A stretch of 20,392 bases of DNA from Collimonas sp. UBA1456 (GCA_002325825.1 DCSW01000051.1:1966-22357), one strand, 5' to 3'; counted from the first letter of the stretch, positions 1-7,686 are shown. Notes: generated from the sequence alone by a model not told the origin. Numbers and translations: made by a program.

Positions 1-3
1 AGG

Positions 4-177
4 ATGTTTCTGGTGGATTTATACATCAAAGTACATCGGGCCGTGATAGTTTAGAACAAGAAATATCGTGCTGTTGCACGCCATTTCTGCATTCATCGCA
101 ATACCATCATGAAGATGTGCCAGTTCGTAGCGCAACCCGGTTATCGGGGAACGTCGGCCCCGCACCCCAGACGCTAG
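4..177 (+). pseudogene. IS21-family transposase (IstA) N-terminal relic
   Basis: Reading from position 4 gives a peptide that resembles the N-terminal helix-turn-helix of IS21-type IstA transposases. It has the segments YIKVHRAV, YRAVARHFCIHRNTIMKM and PGYRGTSAPHP. In the family the second segment is the DNA-recognition helix (pattern A-R-xFG-hR-T-v-K-M) and the third is the PGYRR linker. An in-frame TAG at 52-54 sits where the family usually has Glu, and a second TAG at 175-177 ends the frame. After that I can follow no transposase homology, so the catalytic DDE domain and the istB partner are missing here. The element may continue to the left of the window. I saw no terminal inverted repeats. 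This is a recognition from memory of the family pattern and is moderately secure. Confidence 0.55.
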
Positions 178-363
178 CATCGTTCAGGCGATAAGGCAAT
201 CATCGCGTGACCAAGGTTTGGTGGATGTACTTAAAATTAAGTGATTAGGCTGACGCCTCGAATTTTTGTAATCTCGTTGGTTCTTGTTTGGGCGGTTGAA
301 TACTCGAAAAAATAAAGATTCCTTACATCCCAATAAGCCATTTTTGTTGCTAATACCAATTCT

Positions 364-439
364 TGGTGGCCCGGGGCGGAATCGAACCACCGACACAAGG
401 ATTTTCAATCCTCTGCTCTACCTACTGAGCTACCAGGCC
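364..439 (-). tRNA. tRNA-Phe (anticodon GAA)
   Basis: On the minus strand this folds as a 76-nt tRNA with the CCA end encoded at 366-364. The acceptor arm pairs GGCCTGG with CCGGGCC, with one T-G wobble at the fifth pair. The D-arm is the usual GCTC..GAGC. The anticodon stem GAGGA/TCCTT holds the loop TTGAAAA, which gives anticodon GAA. The T-arm carries GGTTCGATTCC. It reads UUC and UUU codons. A near-consensus promoter lies directly upstream, so it is probably transcribed alone. It is the only RNA gene I found in the window. Confidence 0.97.
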
Positions 440-447
440 AAATAAAA

Positions 448-476
448 ATTATAGCAAAAATATTTTTAATTTGCAA
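448..476 (-). promoter_or_regulatory. sigma70 promoter of tRNA-Phe
   Basis: On the minus strand there is a -35 box TTGCAA (476-471), a 17-base spacer and a perfect -10 box TATAAT (453-448). Transcription would begin near 441, one or two bases before the mature tRNA 5' end at 439. The primary transcript would therefore have almost no 5' leader for RNase P to remove. The surrounding sequence is AT-rich. Confidence 0.8.
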
Positions 477-519
477 AACCCCTTATTAAGTTTTTTCAAA
501 AAATTCTGTGCCGGTCGAC

Positions 520-545
520 TTTCTCGCGCCGCATGCGCGAAGAAA
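520..545. repeat. Imperfect inverted repeat between tRNA-Phe and ubiH
   Basis: The arms TTTCTCGCGC (520-529) and GCGCGAAGAAA (535-545) pair with a single bulged base around a 5-base loop. It lies between two divergent transcription units. No T-run follows on either strand, so it is not a typical intrinsic terminator. It could be an operator or an RNA hairpin; nothing in the sequence decides this. Confidence 0.35.
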
Positions 546-653
546 CGTCGTTGTCTTCATATATAGTGAAGTGCGTTGCTCGATGGCCGCGGTGTTTTGA
601 TAGAGTTTAGACTGATCGGCGTGTGTCGGCAGAGCTTGTGAAGCGGTAGTCGA

Positions 654-659
654 TATAAT
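654..659 (+). promoter_or_regulatory. Candidate -10 box of the ubiH-like gene
   Basis: A perfect TATAAT sits at 654-659, but no good -35 box lies at the right distance. If it is used, transcription starts close to 666, exactly where the first in-frame ATG lies. That would make a start at 666 leaderless and favours the ATG at 711 as the real start. Confidence 0.4.
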
Positions 660-710
660 AGCGCCATGAAAGATATCGGATCAATTGCAAAGAACGGTAG
701 TGCGGCCGCG

Positions 711-1925
711 ATGGCCATCCATCAGTGCGATATATGTATCGTCGGCAACGGTGCTGTCGGAAAATCTGCGGCGCTGGGCCTGGCTCAGGCTGGATTTCGG
801 GTCGTCTTACTCGGTGCGCCAGACCCTGCATCGACTGCGGCATCCGTATCGGCTGTAGCTTGGGATGCGCGTGTGTATGCTCTTAACTATGTTGCGCACA
901 ACTTGCTGTCGACGCTCAAGGTGTGGGATGCGTTAAACGCTGGGCGAGTGACTGCGGTTGAGGGCATGGTGGTTAAAGGCGGTGTCGATAGTGCTGCTGG
1001 CCAACTCAGTTTCCATGCGTACAGCGCGCATGTCGATGCGCTGGCGTGGATAGTCGAAGACAGTAATCTGAATCTGGCGCTGGATACGGCGCTAAAGTTC
1101 GCGCCGAATCTGCGCTTGCTGAGCGGTCGCGCCAAGGCGCTGCAAGCCGATGCTGCAGCGTCTACTCTGCAACTGGAATCGGGCGACACTATTCGTGCGT
1201 ATCTGATTATCGGTGCCGACGGCGCCCAATCCTGGGTACGCAGCCAGTGCGAAATCGAGATTGATTATCGTTCCTATTATCAACGCGGCGTGGTAGCCAA
1301 TTTCTCTTGCGAACGACTGCATCATGGCATCGCGTATCAATGGTTTACCGAAAACGATGGAGTTGTAGCGCTGCTGCCGCTGCCTGAGCAACGGTTGTCG
1401 CTGGTGTGGTCGGCGCCGGATGCGTTGGCGCAGGAGTTGCTGGACGAACCGTTGTCTCAGTTGGCGGCGCGTCTGTCGTTGCTGACGGCCGATACGCTGG
1501 GCCAATTGCAGCCACTGCAACCAGAGCTGGTGCAGGCATTTCCATTGTCATTGCTGCGTCCTCATACGCTGGTGGCGCCGCGCGTGGCGTTGATCGGTGA
1601 TGCTGCTCATGTTGTGCATCCTCTGGCGGGGCATGGGATGAATCTGGGATTCAGTGACGTCGCGGCCTTGATTAAGGTGTTGTCTGAGCGCGGTGCGCAT
1701 CGCGATTGCGGAGATGCCGGTGTTCTAGCTCGTTACGCTCGCATGCGCAAAGAAGAGATATTGCTGATGCAAATGACGACGGACGGCTTGGAACGGCTGT
1801 TCAGCAAAGACTTTGGCCCGCTACGCTCGTTGCTCAACCTCGGGTTGAATTTTCTGGATAAGACTCCTGTCATAAAGAGGCAATTGATAGCCCATGCCAT
1901 GGGTCGGGCGTTTGACAAAGAATAA
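711..1925 (+). CDS. ubiH: UbiH/UbiF-family FAD-dependent hydroxylase (ubiquinone biosynthesis)
   Basis: This is an aromatic-ring hydroxylase of the UbiH/UbiF/COQ6 flavoprotein family, which hydroxylates the ubiquinone precursor ring at the membrane. With the start at 711 it has 404 residues, usual for the family. The N-terminal dinucleotide-binding motif GNGAVG is at residues 12-17. The second FAD motif GDAAH is at 296-300, followed by HPLAGHGMNLGF. The frame also allows a start at 666, adding 15 residues. I prefer 711 because family members begin a few residues before the first beta strand and because a TATAAT at 654-659 would place the transcription start at about 666. No strong Shine-Dalgarno sequence is visible for either start. 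Which ring position it hydroxylates cannot be told from sequence, so the symbol denotes family only. A decayed dsbC follows directly. Confidence 0.88.
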   Translation: MAIHQCDICIVGNGAVGKSAALGLAQAGFRVVLLGAPDPASTAASVSAVAWDARVYALNYVAHNLLSTLKVWDALNAGRVTAVEGMVVKGGVDSAAGQLSFHAYSAHVDALAWIVEDSNLNLALDTALKFAPNLRLLSGRAKALQADAAASTLQLESGDTIRAYLIIGADGAQSWVRSQCEIEIDYRSYYQRGVVANFSCERLHHGIAYQWFTENDGVVALLPLPEQRLSLVWSAPDALAQELLDEPLSQLAARLSLLTADTLGQLQPLQPELVQAFPLSLLRPHTLVAPRVALIGDAAHVVHPLAGHGMNLGFSDVAALIKVLSERGAHRDCGDAGVLARYARMRKEEILLMQMTTDGLERLFSKDFGPLRSLLNLGLNFLDKTPVIKRQLIAHAMGRAFDKE

Positions 1926-1933
1926 TTGGGAAA

Positions 1934-2651
1934 ATGATGAAAAAGTAAGCTTGCTATTAGTCGCCGTTTTTGATTCGTGGATGACGGTTGGTAGCCCTGA
2001 AACGTTGCAAGAAGAATCGGTCAAAAAAATGATAGAGTCGTAGCTGGGTGATGGGGGCAAGGTTGATTTGATCACCAAGGCACCATACAGAGGATTGCTT
2101 GAAGTACGGATCGGCAACGATATTTTTAGACTGATGCCGGCGCCAAGTACGTCTTTGTCGGCCGGGTGATCGATGCCAAAGATTGGCGCGACTACACCCG
2201 TGAACGAATCGACGATATCAACAAGATCAAGTTCGCGGATCTGCCGCTAAATCTGGCCATGAAAAAAGTCGAAGGCACCGGCAAGCGTGTGATTGCGGTG
2301 TTTAAAGATCCGAATTGCGGCTACTGCAAACGCTTCCACAAAATCACGCTAAACGAAATCGATAACGCCACCGTCTACACCTTTTTGTATAACTTCCTGG
2401 TGGAGGACTCGGTAGTCAAGTCACGTAATGTCTGGTTCAGCGCCGACCGCAATGAAGCCTGGACCGATCTGATGGTTGATGGCAAGGTAGTGGCGCCATT
2501 GGCATGCCAGGCGCCGCATTAAAACGTGCTCGGGCTGGGCTAGATGTTGAATGTTACCGGCACGCCGACGATTATCTTCGCCGATGACACGCGGGCGCCG
2601 GACTGGATCGACTCCAAGACGATGGAAGCCAAGTTGGCGTCGGTGAAGTAA
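1934..2651 (+). pseudogene. dsbC: Decayed dsbC (periplasmic disulfide isomerase)
   Basis: The stretch encodes a recognisable DsbC in several pieces. A hydrophobic signal-like start (ATG ATG at 1934-1939, then a frame shift, then SLLLVAVF) leads into the N-terminal dimerisation region. That region is cut by a TAG at 2038-2040. A frameshift near 2132 is followed by the thioredoxin-like domain, open from about 2133 to 2519. The redox motif CGYC is intact inside DPNCGYCKRFHK. The C-terminus is broken by TAA at 2520-2522 and TAG at 2541-2543, yet the same frame continues with the cis-Pro loop VTGTPTIIFAD and ends at TAA 2649-2651. The TAG at 2541 lies where the family usually has Gln. The native enzyme reshuffles wrong disulfides in the periplasm and is recharged by DsbD. 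No full-length product is possible here. Confidence 0.88.
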
Positions 2652-2743
2652 ATCTGCATTCGTCGCAGTGTCGGCGAGGCGTACAAATTGCGCCAATCCG
2701 CGCGTCGCACCCTTATGGCGAGTCACTGCGAAATCAAACATGG

Positions 2744-3105
2744 GTGGCCATCAATATAACGGGCAAGTGGCGGGCTTGTTGCTGGCATCCTGGCACAGCT
2801 TGGCAACTTCGACCTGGCATATTTCGTCAACTCCGATATACTGTCGGTTGGACGACATGCCGTATGTGCAGAGCGCGACCGTTGCGGCATTGGTCTCTGC
2901 ATTGCAGCGCGGCGCTGATATCGCAGTACCCCTCTATCAGGGTTAGTGCGGTCATCCGACCGGATTCAACCGGCTGCGCTTGCTGGCGTTGCGCGGTGAT
3001 CGGGGTGCACGCAGCTTGGTGCAAGTATTTCCCGTGATCGAGGTGGCGGCGTAGGATCCCGGCATGTATTCGGGTATCGATACCGACTCCGATATACGAC
3101 AGTCA
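2744..3105 (+). pseudogene. Decayed MobA/MocA-like nucleotidyltransferase
   Basis: The best preserved part reads LDDMPYVQSATVAALVSALQ and then GADIAVPLYQG, followed by an in-frame TAG at 2944-2946, GHPTGFNRLRLLALRGDRGA, a second TAG near 3052, and DPG..SGIDTDSDI. This is the pattern of MobA/MocA-like NTP transferases, which load CMP or GMP onto molybdopterin: aDMP-v near the metal site, GHPvGF, LLaLrGD-GAR and a terminal DIDTpaDl. The N-terminal GLLLA..-like stretch near 2770 is followed by a short disordered part, so the middle of the gene seems deleted. No full frame remains. Both boundaries are approximate. Exact substrate class (MocA, MobA or a relative) cannot be fixed. Confidence 0.7.
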
Positions 3106-3246
3106 ACACTTCGAAGTCGTGCAATCTGCGCGTTTTCTATGCTTTGTGTCATCGAGATAGACTCCGAAAACCCGCTACACTATGGTCTTTTCTCGCAACG
3201 CGATGATGCCACGGTGGCGCCGGCGGCGCTTATCCAAATTCTCCTG

Positions 3247-3640
3247 ATGAACCTACATTTCCTGAACAAACGCATTATTCATGTGCTCGGCGTTACTGGA
3301 TTGATTCCATTTGTGCTGCTGACGTTGGCCTGCTGGCTGATCAGCACAGGCTAGTTGTACGAGTTCATTCGCGGTCAATTATCCTACGGCATTACGGTGT
3401 TGCCATTTCTTGGTGGTGTTCCCTCTAGGGCAGTGGTGCTGAGCGCTGATTTGTCGGTTGGTCGCGCCAAGCGCGCACTGGCCTGGGGGCGTACTGCCAA
3501 CCATCATCGCTGCCTATCAGATCGATAAGTGACTATTTACTTGGCACGGCTTGCCAATCTGGTCCATCGAGCTGAGCTTTAAATTGACTTGCATCGCGGT
3601 GGCGGTGCTGATGCTTATTTTAATTGTCAGCAACGTGTAG
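3247..3640 (+). pseudogene. Decayed DUF3429-family inner membrane protein
   Basis: Starting at ATG 3247 the frame gives LHFLNKRIIHVLGVTGLIPF and a hydrophobic helix (VLLTLACWLI). It is then stopped by TAG at 3352-3354 and continues as LYEFIRGQLSYGITVLPFLGG. In another frame the end of the gene reads LPIWSIELSFKLTCIAVAVL and finishes at TAG 3638-3640. The order of helix, FIRGQL-YGI-FLGG, helix and terminal helix fits the small DUF3429 membrane proteins common in Burkholderiales, whose function is unknown. The disrupted middle (about 3420-3540) holds at least one frameshift. Its last bases supply part of the ribosome binding site of the following gene. Confidence 0.68.
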
Positions 3641-3647
3641 GAATAAG

Positions 3648-5483
3648 ATGAAAAAGAATACGGTTAAATCGATTGGTAAGTTGGCCCAGAGCGGCCTGTG
3701 GTACAGTATCATCCCGTCTGATCCGGCGGCGCATCTGTTCGCTGTCACGCTGCATATCGCCGAGCCGACGGCAGTCGGCCAGACGGTGGGGTTGCCGGCC
3801 TGGATTCCCGGCAGCTACATGATTCGCGAGTTTGCACGCAACGTCGTTCAGATCCGAGCCGAATCAAATGGCCGCAAGATCCGTCTTAAGAAACTTGATA
3901 AGCATTCCTGGCAGGCAGCCCCATGCGAAGGGCCGCTGACCTTGAATTACCAGGTATACGCCTGGGACTTGTCGGTACACGCTGCGCATCTGGACCGGAC
4001 TCACAGTTTTTTTAACGGCACCAGCGTTTTTCTACGCGTAGTCGGGCAGGAAAACGTGCCACATGTGATCGATATCCAACGTCCGCATGGCGATGAGTTT
4101 GACGCTTGGCGTATCGCCACCGCGTTGCCGACGTTGAAAGCCAAGCGCGGTTCTTTCGGTAGTTACGTCGCCGCCAATTACGACGAGCTGATTGATCATC
4201 CGGTCGAGATGGGTAACTTCCAGCTAGCTAGTTTCAAGGCGCATGGCGTGCCACATGAGATCGCGATTACCGGCAACGTACCGAATCTAGATCTGGCGCG
4301 CCTGAGCGCCGATCTGAGAAAAATCTGCGAAACCCAGATCGCCTTTTTCGAACCGGCCGGCGGCAAATTTGCCAAACTCGCACCGATGCAACGTTATGTG
4401 TTCCTGATGCTGGTCGTCGGTGACGGTTACGGCGGTCTGGAACATCGTGCCTCAACGGCATTGATTTGTTCTCGCGCCGATCTGCCGGTCAAAGGGAAGC
4501 CGGAAATGAGCGATGGTTACCGAACCTTCCTCGAATTATGCAGTCACGAATATTTCCATACCTGGAATGTCAAGCGCATCAAGCCAGCTACCTTTGCGCC
4601 ATACGACCTACAAGCGGAAAACTACACATCATTATTGTGGCTGTTCGAGGGATTCACCAGCTACTACGATGACTTGATGCTGTTGCGCAGCGGCTTGATC
4701 GACCAATCTACTTACTTCAAACTGATCGAGAAAACAATAAATGGCGTGCTGCTCGGCAGCGGCCGTCATAAGCAAAGTGTGGCTGATTCCAGCTTCGATG
4801 CCTGGATAAAATATTATCGTCAGGACGAAAACACGCCGAATGCGATCGTCAGTTATTACGCCAAAGGTTCTTTGGTGGCCTTGGCGCTAGATCTGACGAT
4901 TCGCGCTGAAACCAAGGGCTGCAAATCATTGGATGATGTGATGCGCGCTTTATGGCAACAATATGGCCGCGATTTTTATGCCGACAACGCGCTGAGCGGG
5001 CGCGGCGTCAGCGAAGCCGTGGTTGAAACCTTGATCGACGAAATTACCGGTCTCAGGCTGAAGCATTTCTTTGATCGTTATGTGCGCGGCACCGACGATC
5101 TGCCGTTGGCCAAGTTGCTTACGCCGATCGGCATCACGCTGGCCGATCGGCGTAAGCCGGGGAAGTCCTCGCTGGGGGTGCGTACCGTGCAAAATGGCAG
5201 CGATAGCAAATTGGCTAACGTCTACGAAGGCGGCGCTGCGCATCGCGCCGGCTTGTCGGCAGGCGATGTGTTGGTCGCGCTCGAAGGCATACGGGTGTCT
5301 AACAATATAGAGACGTTGCTGGCGCGCTACCGGGTTGGTGACACGGTGACGATCCTTGCCTTCCGTCGTGATGAGCTGATGACGTTCAGTGTCCGCCTGC
5401 TGGCCGATGTAGCACCGCAGGTGGCATTGAATGCAGAGATCAAGCCGGCCATCGGTGGTGCGGCCATGCGCAGTGCACGTTGA
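3648..5483 (+). CDS. M61-family aminopeptidase with C-terminal PDZ domain
   Basis: This 611-residue protein is a metallopeptidase of family M61 (glycyl aminopeptidase type). The zinc motif HEYFH is at residues 300-304, and the glutamate of WLFEGFTSYY is at 334, the usual third ligand. An N-terminal beta-rich domain precedes the peptidase. A PDZ domain follows (roughly residues 500-595, including YEGGAAHRAGLSAGDVL). I chose ATG 3648 because AGGA (3639-3642) lies at a suitable distance; a TTG at 3624 in the same frame is less likely. No signal peptide is visible, so it is probably cytoplasmic, cutting small peptides. The frame is clean and all key residues are present. Upstream genes in the same direction are dead, so it must be transcribed through them or from its own promoter. 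A strong terminator follows at 5508. Confidence 0.93.
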   Translation: MKKNTVKSIGKLAQSGLWYSIIPSDPAAHLFAVTLHIAEPTAVGQTVGLPAWIPGSYMIREFARNVVQIRAESNGRKIRLKKLDKHSWQAAPCEGPLTLNYQVYAWDLSVHAAHLDRTHSFFNGTSVFLRVVGQENVPHVIDIQRPHGDEFDAWRIATALPTLKAKRGSFGSYVAANYDELIDHPVEMGNFQLASFKAHGVPHEIAITGNVPNLDLARLSADLRKICETQIAFFEPAGGKFAKLAPMQRYVFLMLVVGDGYGGLEHRASTALICSRADLPVKGKPEMSDGYRTFLELCSHEYFHTWNVKRIKPATFAPYDLQAENYTSLLWLFEGFTSYYDDLMLLRSGLIDQSTYFKLIEKTINGVLLGSGRHKQSVADSSFDAWIKYYRQDENTPNAIVSYYAKGSLVALALDLTIRAETKGCKSLDDVMRALWQQYGRDFYADNALSGRGVSEAVVETLIDEITGLRLKHFFDRYVRGTDDLPLAKLLTPIGITLADRRKPGKSSLGVRTVQNGSDSKLANVYEGGAAHRAGLSAGDVLVALEGIRVSNNIETLLARYRVGDTVTILAFRRDELMTFSVRLLADVAPQVALNAEIKPAIGGAAMRSAR

Positions 5484-5507
5484 TTATTACTGAAGTGGTT
5501 CTATCAA

Positions 5508-5545
5508 AGAAGGTCGGAGCAGTGGTCTCCAGCCTTCTTTTATTT
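5508..5545 (+). terminator. Intrinsic terminator after the M61 peptidase
   Basis: The arms AGAAGGTCGGAG (5508-5519) and CTCCAGCCTTCT (5527-5538) form a 12-bp stem with one T-G wobble and one mismatch. A 7-base loop separates them, and TTTTATTT follows. It lies between the convergent M61 gene and ubiX, and overlaps the ubiX stop codon. On the minus strand there is only a short A-rich flank, so it is mainly a plus-strand terminator. Confidence 0.85.
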
Positions 5546-6158
5546 AATCGGCTTTCATGCCTTGCCAGCGTGGCGTCAGCGTATGCTGGATGGCAAACAA
5601 GTCGATCACGCGTCCCAGCGTGTGATCGACCATGTCGGCGATGCTTTGCGGGCGATGATAAAAACCGGGCAGTGGCGGGAAGATAATGCCGCCCATTTCG
5701 GTGACGCTGGTCATGTTGCGCAGATGTGCTAAGTTGAACGGCGTTTCGCGCACCATCAGCACCAGTCGCCGGCGTTCTTTCAGCACCACGTCGGCAGCGC
5801 GCGTGATCAAGTTGTCGGATAGACCATTAGCAATCGAAGCCAGGGTTTTCATCGAACACGGCACAATGATCATGCCGTCTGACTGGAACGAGCCGCTGGC
5901 AATCGTCGCACCGATATCGCGCACGTTGTGCACCACATGCGCCAGCACTTCTGCCTGCTTGCGGCGCATGCCCAGTTCTTGATGGAGATTCAGGGTGCCT
6001 GCCTCGGAGATCACCAGATGGGTTTCGATGCCGGGGATGTCGCGCAATAGTTGCAGCAGCCTTACGGCATAAATGACGCCGGTAGCGCCAGTGATGCCAA
6101 CAATCAGGCGACGCAGAGGTTGGCCGACATCGGCTGGTTGGCTGCTGAGGGATGTCAC
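5544..6158 (-). CDS. ubiX: Flavin prenyltransferase UbiX
   Basis: A 204-residue protein that makes prenylated FMN, the cofactor of the UbiD decarboxylase in ubiquinone synthesis. Family motifs are in order: GITGATG at residues 21-27 (FMN phosphate binding), GSFQSDGMIIVPCSMKTLA, ETPFNLAHLRNM and PPLPGFYHRP. It starts with GTG at 6158. A 14-residue tail before the first strand is slightly long, so an internal start is possible, but no better ATG lies there. It begins 8 bases after the stop of grxD, so the two genes are surely co-transcribed. With the UbiH-like gene 3.6 kb away it points to aerobic respiration with ubiquinone. Confidence 0.94.
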   Translation of the reverse strand: MTSLSSQPADVGQPLRRLIVGITGATGVIYAVRLLQLLRDIPGIETHLVISEAGTLNLHQELGMRRKQAEVLAHVVHNVRDIGATIASGSFQSDGMIIVPCSMKTLASIANGLSDNLITRAADVVLKERRRLVLMVRETPFNLAHLRNMTSVTEMGGIIFPPLPGFYHRPQSIADMVDHTLGRVIDLFAIQHTLTPRWQGMKAD

Positions 6159-6166
6159 TGACAGTC

Positions 6167-6478
6167 TCAGCTCTCCAGCAAGGTTTGTAGTTCGCCGGAT
6201 TCGAACATCTCGTTCATGATGTCGGAGCCGCCGACGAACTCGCCGTTGACATATAGCTGAGGAATTGTCGGCCAGTTGGAGTAATTCTTGATTTCTTGAT
6301 ACACGGTCGGGTCTTCTAGCACGTTCACAGTGACGATATTTTTAGCACCGCTGGTTTTCAACAACTGGACGGCACGGCCGGAAAAACCGCATTGTGGAAA
6401 TTGCGAGGTTCCTTTCATGAATAACACGATCGGATTGCTGGTCACGGTTTCTTTGATCCACGCTTGTACATCACTCAT
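6167..6478 (-). CDS. grxD: Monothiol glutaredoxin (CGFS type, Grx4)
   Basis: A 103-residue monothiol glutaredoxin. The active-site CGFS is at residues 30-33, preceded by IVLFMKGT, which binds glutathione. WPTIPQLYVNGEFVGG and the SDIMNEMFESGEL helix complete the fold. Proteins of this class hold a glutathione-ligated [2Fe-2S] cluster with BolA partners and pass it to acceptor proteins in the cytoplasm. Length and all motifs are normal. The ATG at 6478 is preceded on the minus strand by AAGGTGTTACC, a usable ribosome binding site. It is the first gene of a two-gene unit with ubiX. Confidence 0.96.
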   Translation of the reverse strand: MSDVQAWIKETVTSNPIVLFMKGTSQFPQCGFSGRAVQLLKTSGAKNIVTVNVLEDPTVYQEIKNYSNWPTIPQLYVNGEFVGGSDIMNEMFESGELQTLLES

Positions 6479-6637
6479 GGTAACACCTTAAAAAGTTCTA
6501 GAATATCGCCATTATATGAAAAAGACAGTGTCGCTGCTGGACAGACTCTGATTGCGAGATGATTGAATGGCAATATTTCCCGTAATTGCCATGTGGTGGC
6601 GCAAAAATGTGGCGTAATTCGTACTGGTCAAGAGATT

Positions 6638-6666
6638 TTGACGAAACTGCCGAGTCCATGTATGAT
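6638..6666 (+). promoter_or_regulatory. sigma70 promoter of the rplU-rpmA operon
   Basis: A -35 box TTGACG (6638-6643), a 17-base spacer and a -10 box TATGAT (6661-6666) each match consensus at five of six positions. Transcription should start near 6673, leaving a leader of about 118 bases before rplU. The 312-base gap 6479-6790 contains this promoter and, presumably, the divergent promoter of grxD. I see no open reading frame of substance in it. The leader is AT-rich with a TTGTTTG-rich stretch around 6705-6722. Confidence 0.7.
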
Positions 6667-6790
6667 TTCAGGCTATCCAGATTCCATCCAACAATTTAGC
6701 GTTTGTTGTTTGTTTGTTGTTGAATTCCTTGAATATGGCAGTTAAGAAAGAATTTTTTGATAGTCTTCAATCATTTCAATAAGGTTTCAT

Positions 6791-7102
6791 ATGTACGCTG
6801 TCATAAAAACCGGTGGCAAACAATATAAGATTGTTTCCGGAGAAAGACTCAAAATAGAACAAATGCCTGCAGACGTTGGCACCGAACTAACAATTGATCA
6901 AGTGCTCGCAGTTGGCGCTGGCGACACCATTAAGTTTGGTGCACCGCTGGTCGAAGGCGCTACGGTGTCGGTTAAGGTATTGGCGCAAGGTCGTCACGAT
7001 AAAGTCAAGATCTTCAAAATGTGTCGTCGTAAGCATTACCAGAAGCATCAAGGTCATCGTCAAAATTATACCGAAATTCAAATTGTTTCAATAAACGCTT
7101 AA
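6791..7102 (+). CDS. rplU: 50S ribosomal protein L21
   Basis: A 103-residue protein, the same length as E. coli L21, which binds 23S rRNA in the large subunit. The start MYAVIKTGGKQYKI and the C-terminal signature RRKHYQKHQGHRQNYTEI are typical. One substitution is noticeable: KMCRRKHY has Cys where family members usually have a basic residue, which a single C-to-T change (CGT to TGT) would explain. The ribosome binding site AAGG lies at 6781-6784. It is the first gene of a short operon with rpmA 38 bases downstream. Confidence 0.98.
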   Translation: MYAVIKTGGKQYKIVSGERLKIEQMPADVGTELTIDQVLAVGAGDTIKFGAPLVEGATVSVKVLAQGRHDKVKIFKMCRRKHYQKHQGHRQNYTEIQIVSINA

Positions 7103-7140
7103 TTTCGTTGATTGATTTAACTAGATACCAGGAGTTTTAA

Positions 7141-7398
7141 ATGGCACATAAAAAAGGCGGCGGCACTACGCGCAACGGTCGTGATTCAGAGTCAAAGCGA
7201 CTTGGCGTCAAGGTCTACGGTGGCCAAGCGATCAATGCTGGCGGCATTATTATTCGTCAACGCGGCACTAAGACGCATCCGGGCGAAAATGTTGGCATGG
7301 GCAAGGATCACACCCTGTTCGCACTGGTTGATGGCAAAGTAAAATTCGTAACCAAGGGCGCTACCCCGCGTAACTACGTTACTGTCGTAGCGGCTTAA
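7141..7398 (+). CDS. rpmA: 50S ribosomal protein L27
   Basis: An 85-residue protein, the standard length, whose N-terminal tail reaches the peptidyl transferase centre. It starts MAHKKGGGTTRNGRDS and has the conserved GVKVYGGQ and GNVGMGKDHTLFAL-like segments (here ENVGMGKDHTLFAL). There is no N-terminal extension of the kind cleaved in Firmicutes. The ribosome binding site AGGAG is at 7130-7134. A hairpin pair and terminator follow, so the operon normally ends here rather than running on into obg. Confidence 0.98.
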   Translation: MAHKKGGGTTRNGRDSESKRLGVKVYGGQAINAGGIIIRQRGTKTHPGENVGMGKDHTLFALVDGKVKFVTKGATPRNYVTVVAA

Positions 7399-7419
7399 AT
7401 TTTTAAGCATCGACATAGA

Positions 7420-7470
7420 CAAGGCGTCAGCCTTGTTACGAAAGGCTCTGCCTCTGGTAGAGCCTTTTTA
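7420..7470 (+). terminator. Double hairpin and intrinsic terminator after rpmA
   Basis: Two stems lie in tandem. The first pairs CAAGGC with GCCTTG (7420-7425 and 7430-7435) around a 4-base loop. The second pairs AAGGCTCT (7442-7449) with AGAGCCTT (7459-7466) around a 9-base loop and ends in a T-run (7465-7470). The second is a textbook intrinsic terminator. It separates rplU-rpmA from obg. Confidence 0.88.
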
Positions 7471-7495
7471 GTTTTTGATCGTAAAATATCGTAGT

Positions 7496-7514
7496 GTGAG
7501 CACATCGTGCTCAC
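7496..7514. repeat. Perfect 8-bp inverted repeat between rpmA and obg
   Basis: GTGAGCAC and GTGCTCAC form perfect arms around the 3-base spacer ATC. No T-run follows on the plus strand. It lies 25 bases beyond the terminator and 172 bases before obg. A dyad of this size with a short spacer could be a protein-binding operator for obg, or a relic. The rest of the gap to 7686 has no gene and no convincing -35/-10 pair. Confidence 0.45.
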
Positions 7515-7686
7515 GCGTGAACTCATCCGTGTATTTTCTCACTTGATAGCATGCGGGTGGTGACTCTGATCATCATGATTAATCGTGAGCGAAATTTCTG
7601 CCTCCCTAGACAAATGACAAAAAATAGGTAAAGTTATCTGTGGATCTCACTAAGAATTTAACCTCCAACTTCATTAGGACCTTCGA

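Noticed and set aside
5480..5982. Plus-strand open frames opposite ubiX
   Set aside because: Antisense to a clear ubiX and with no recognisable domain or ribosome binding site.
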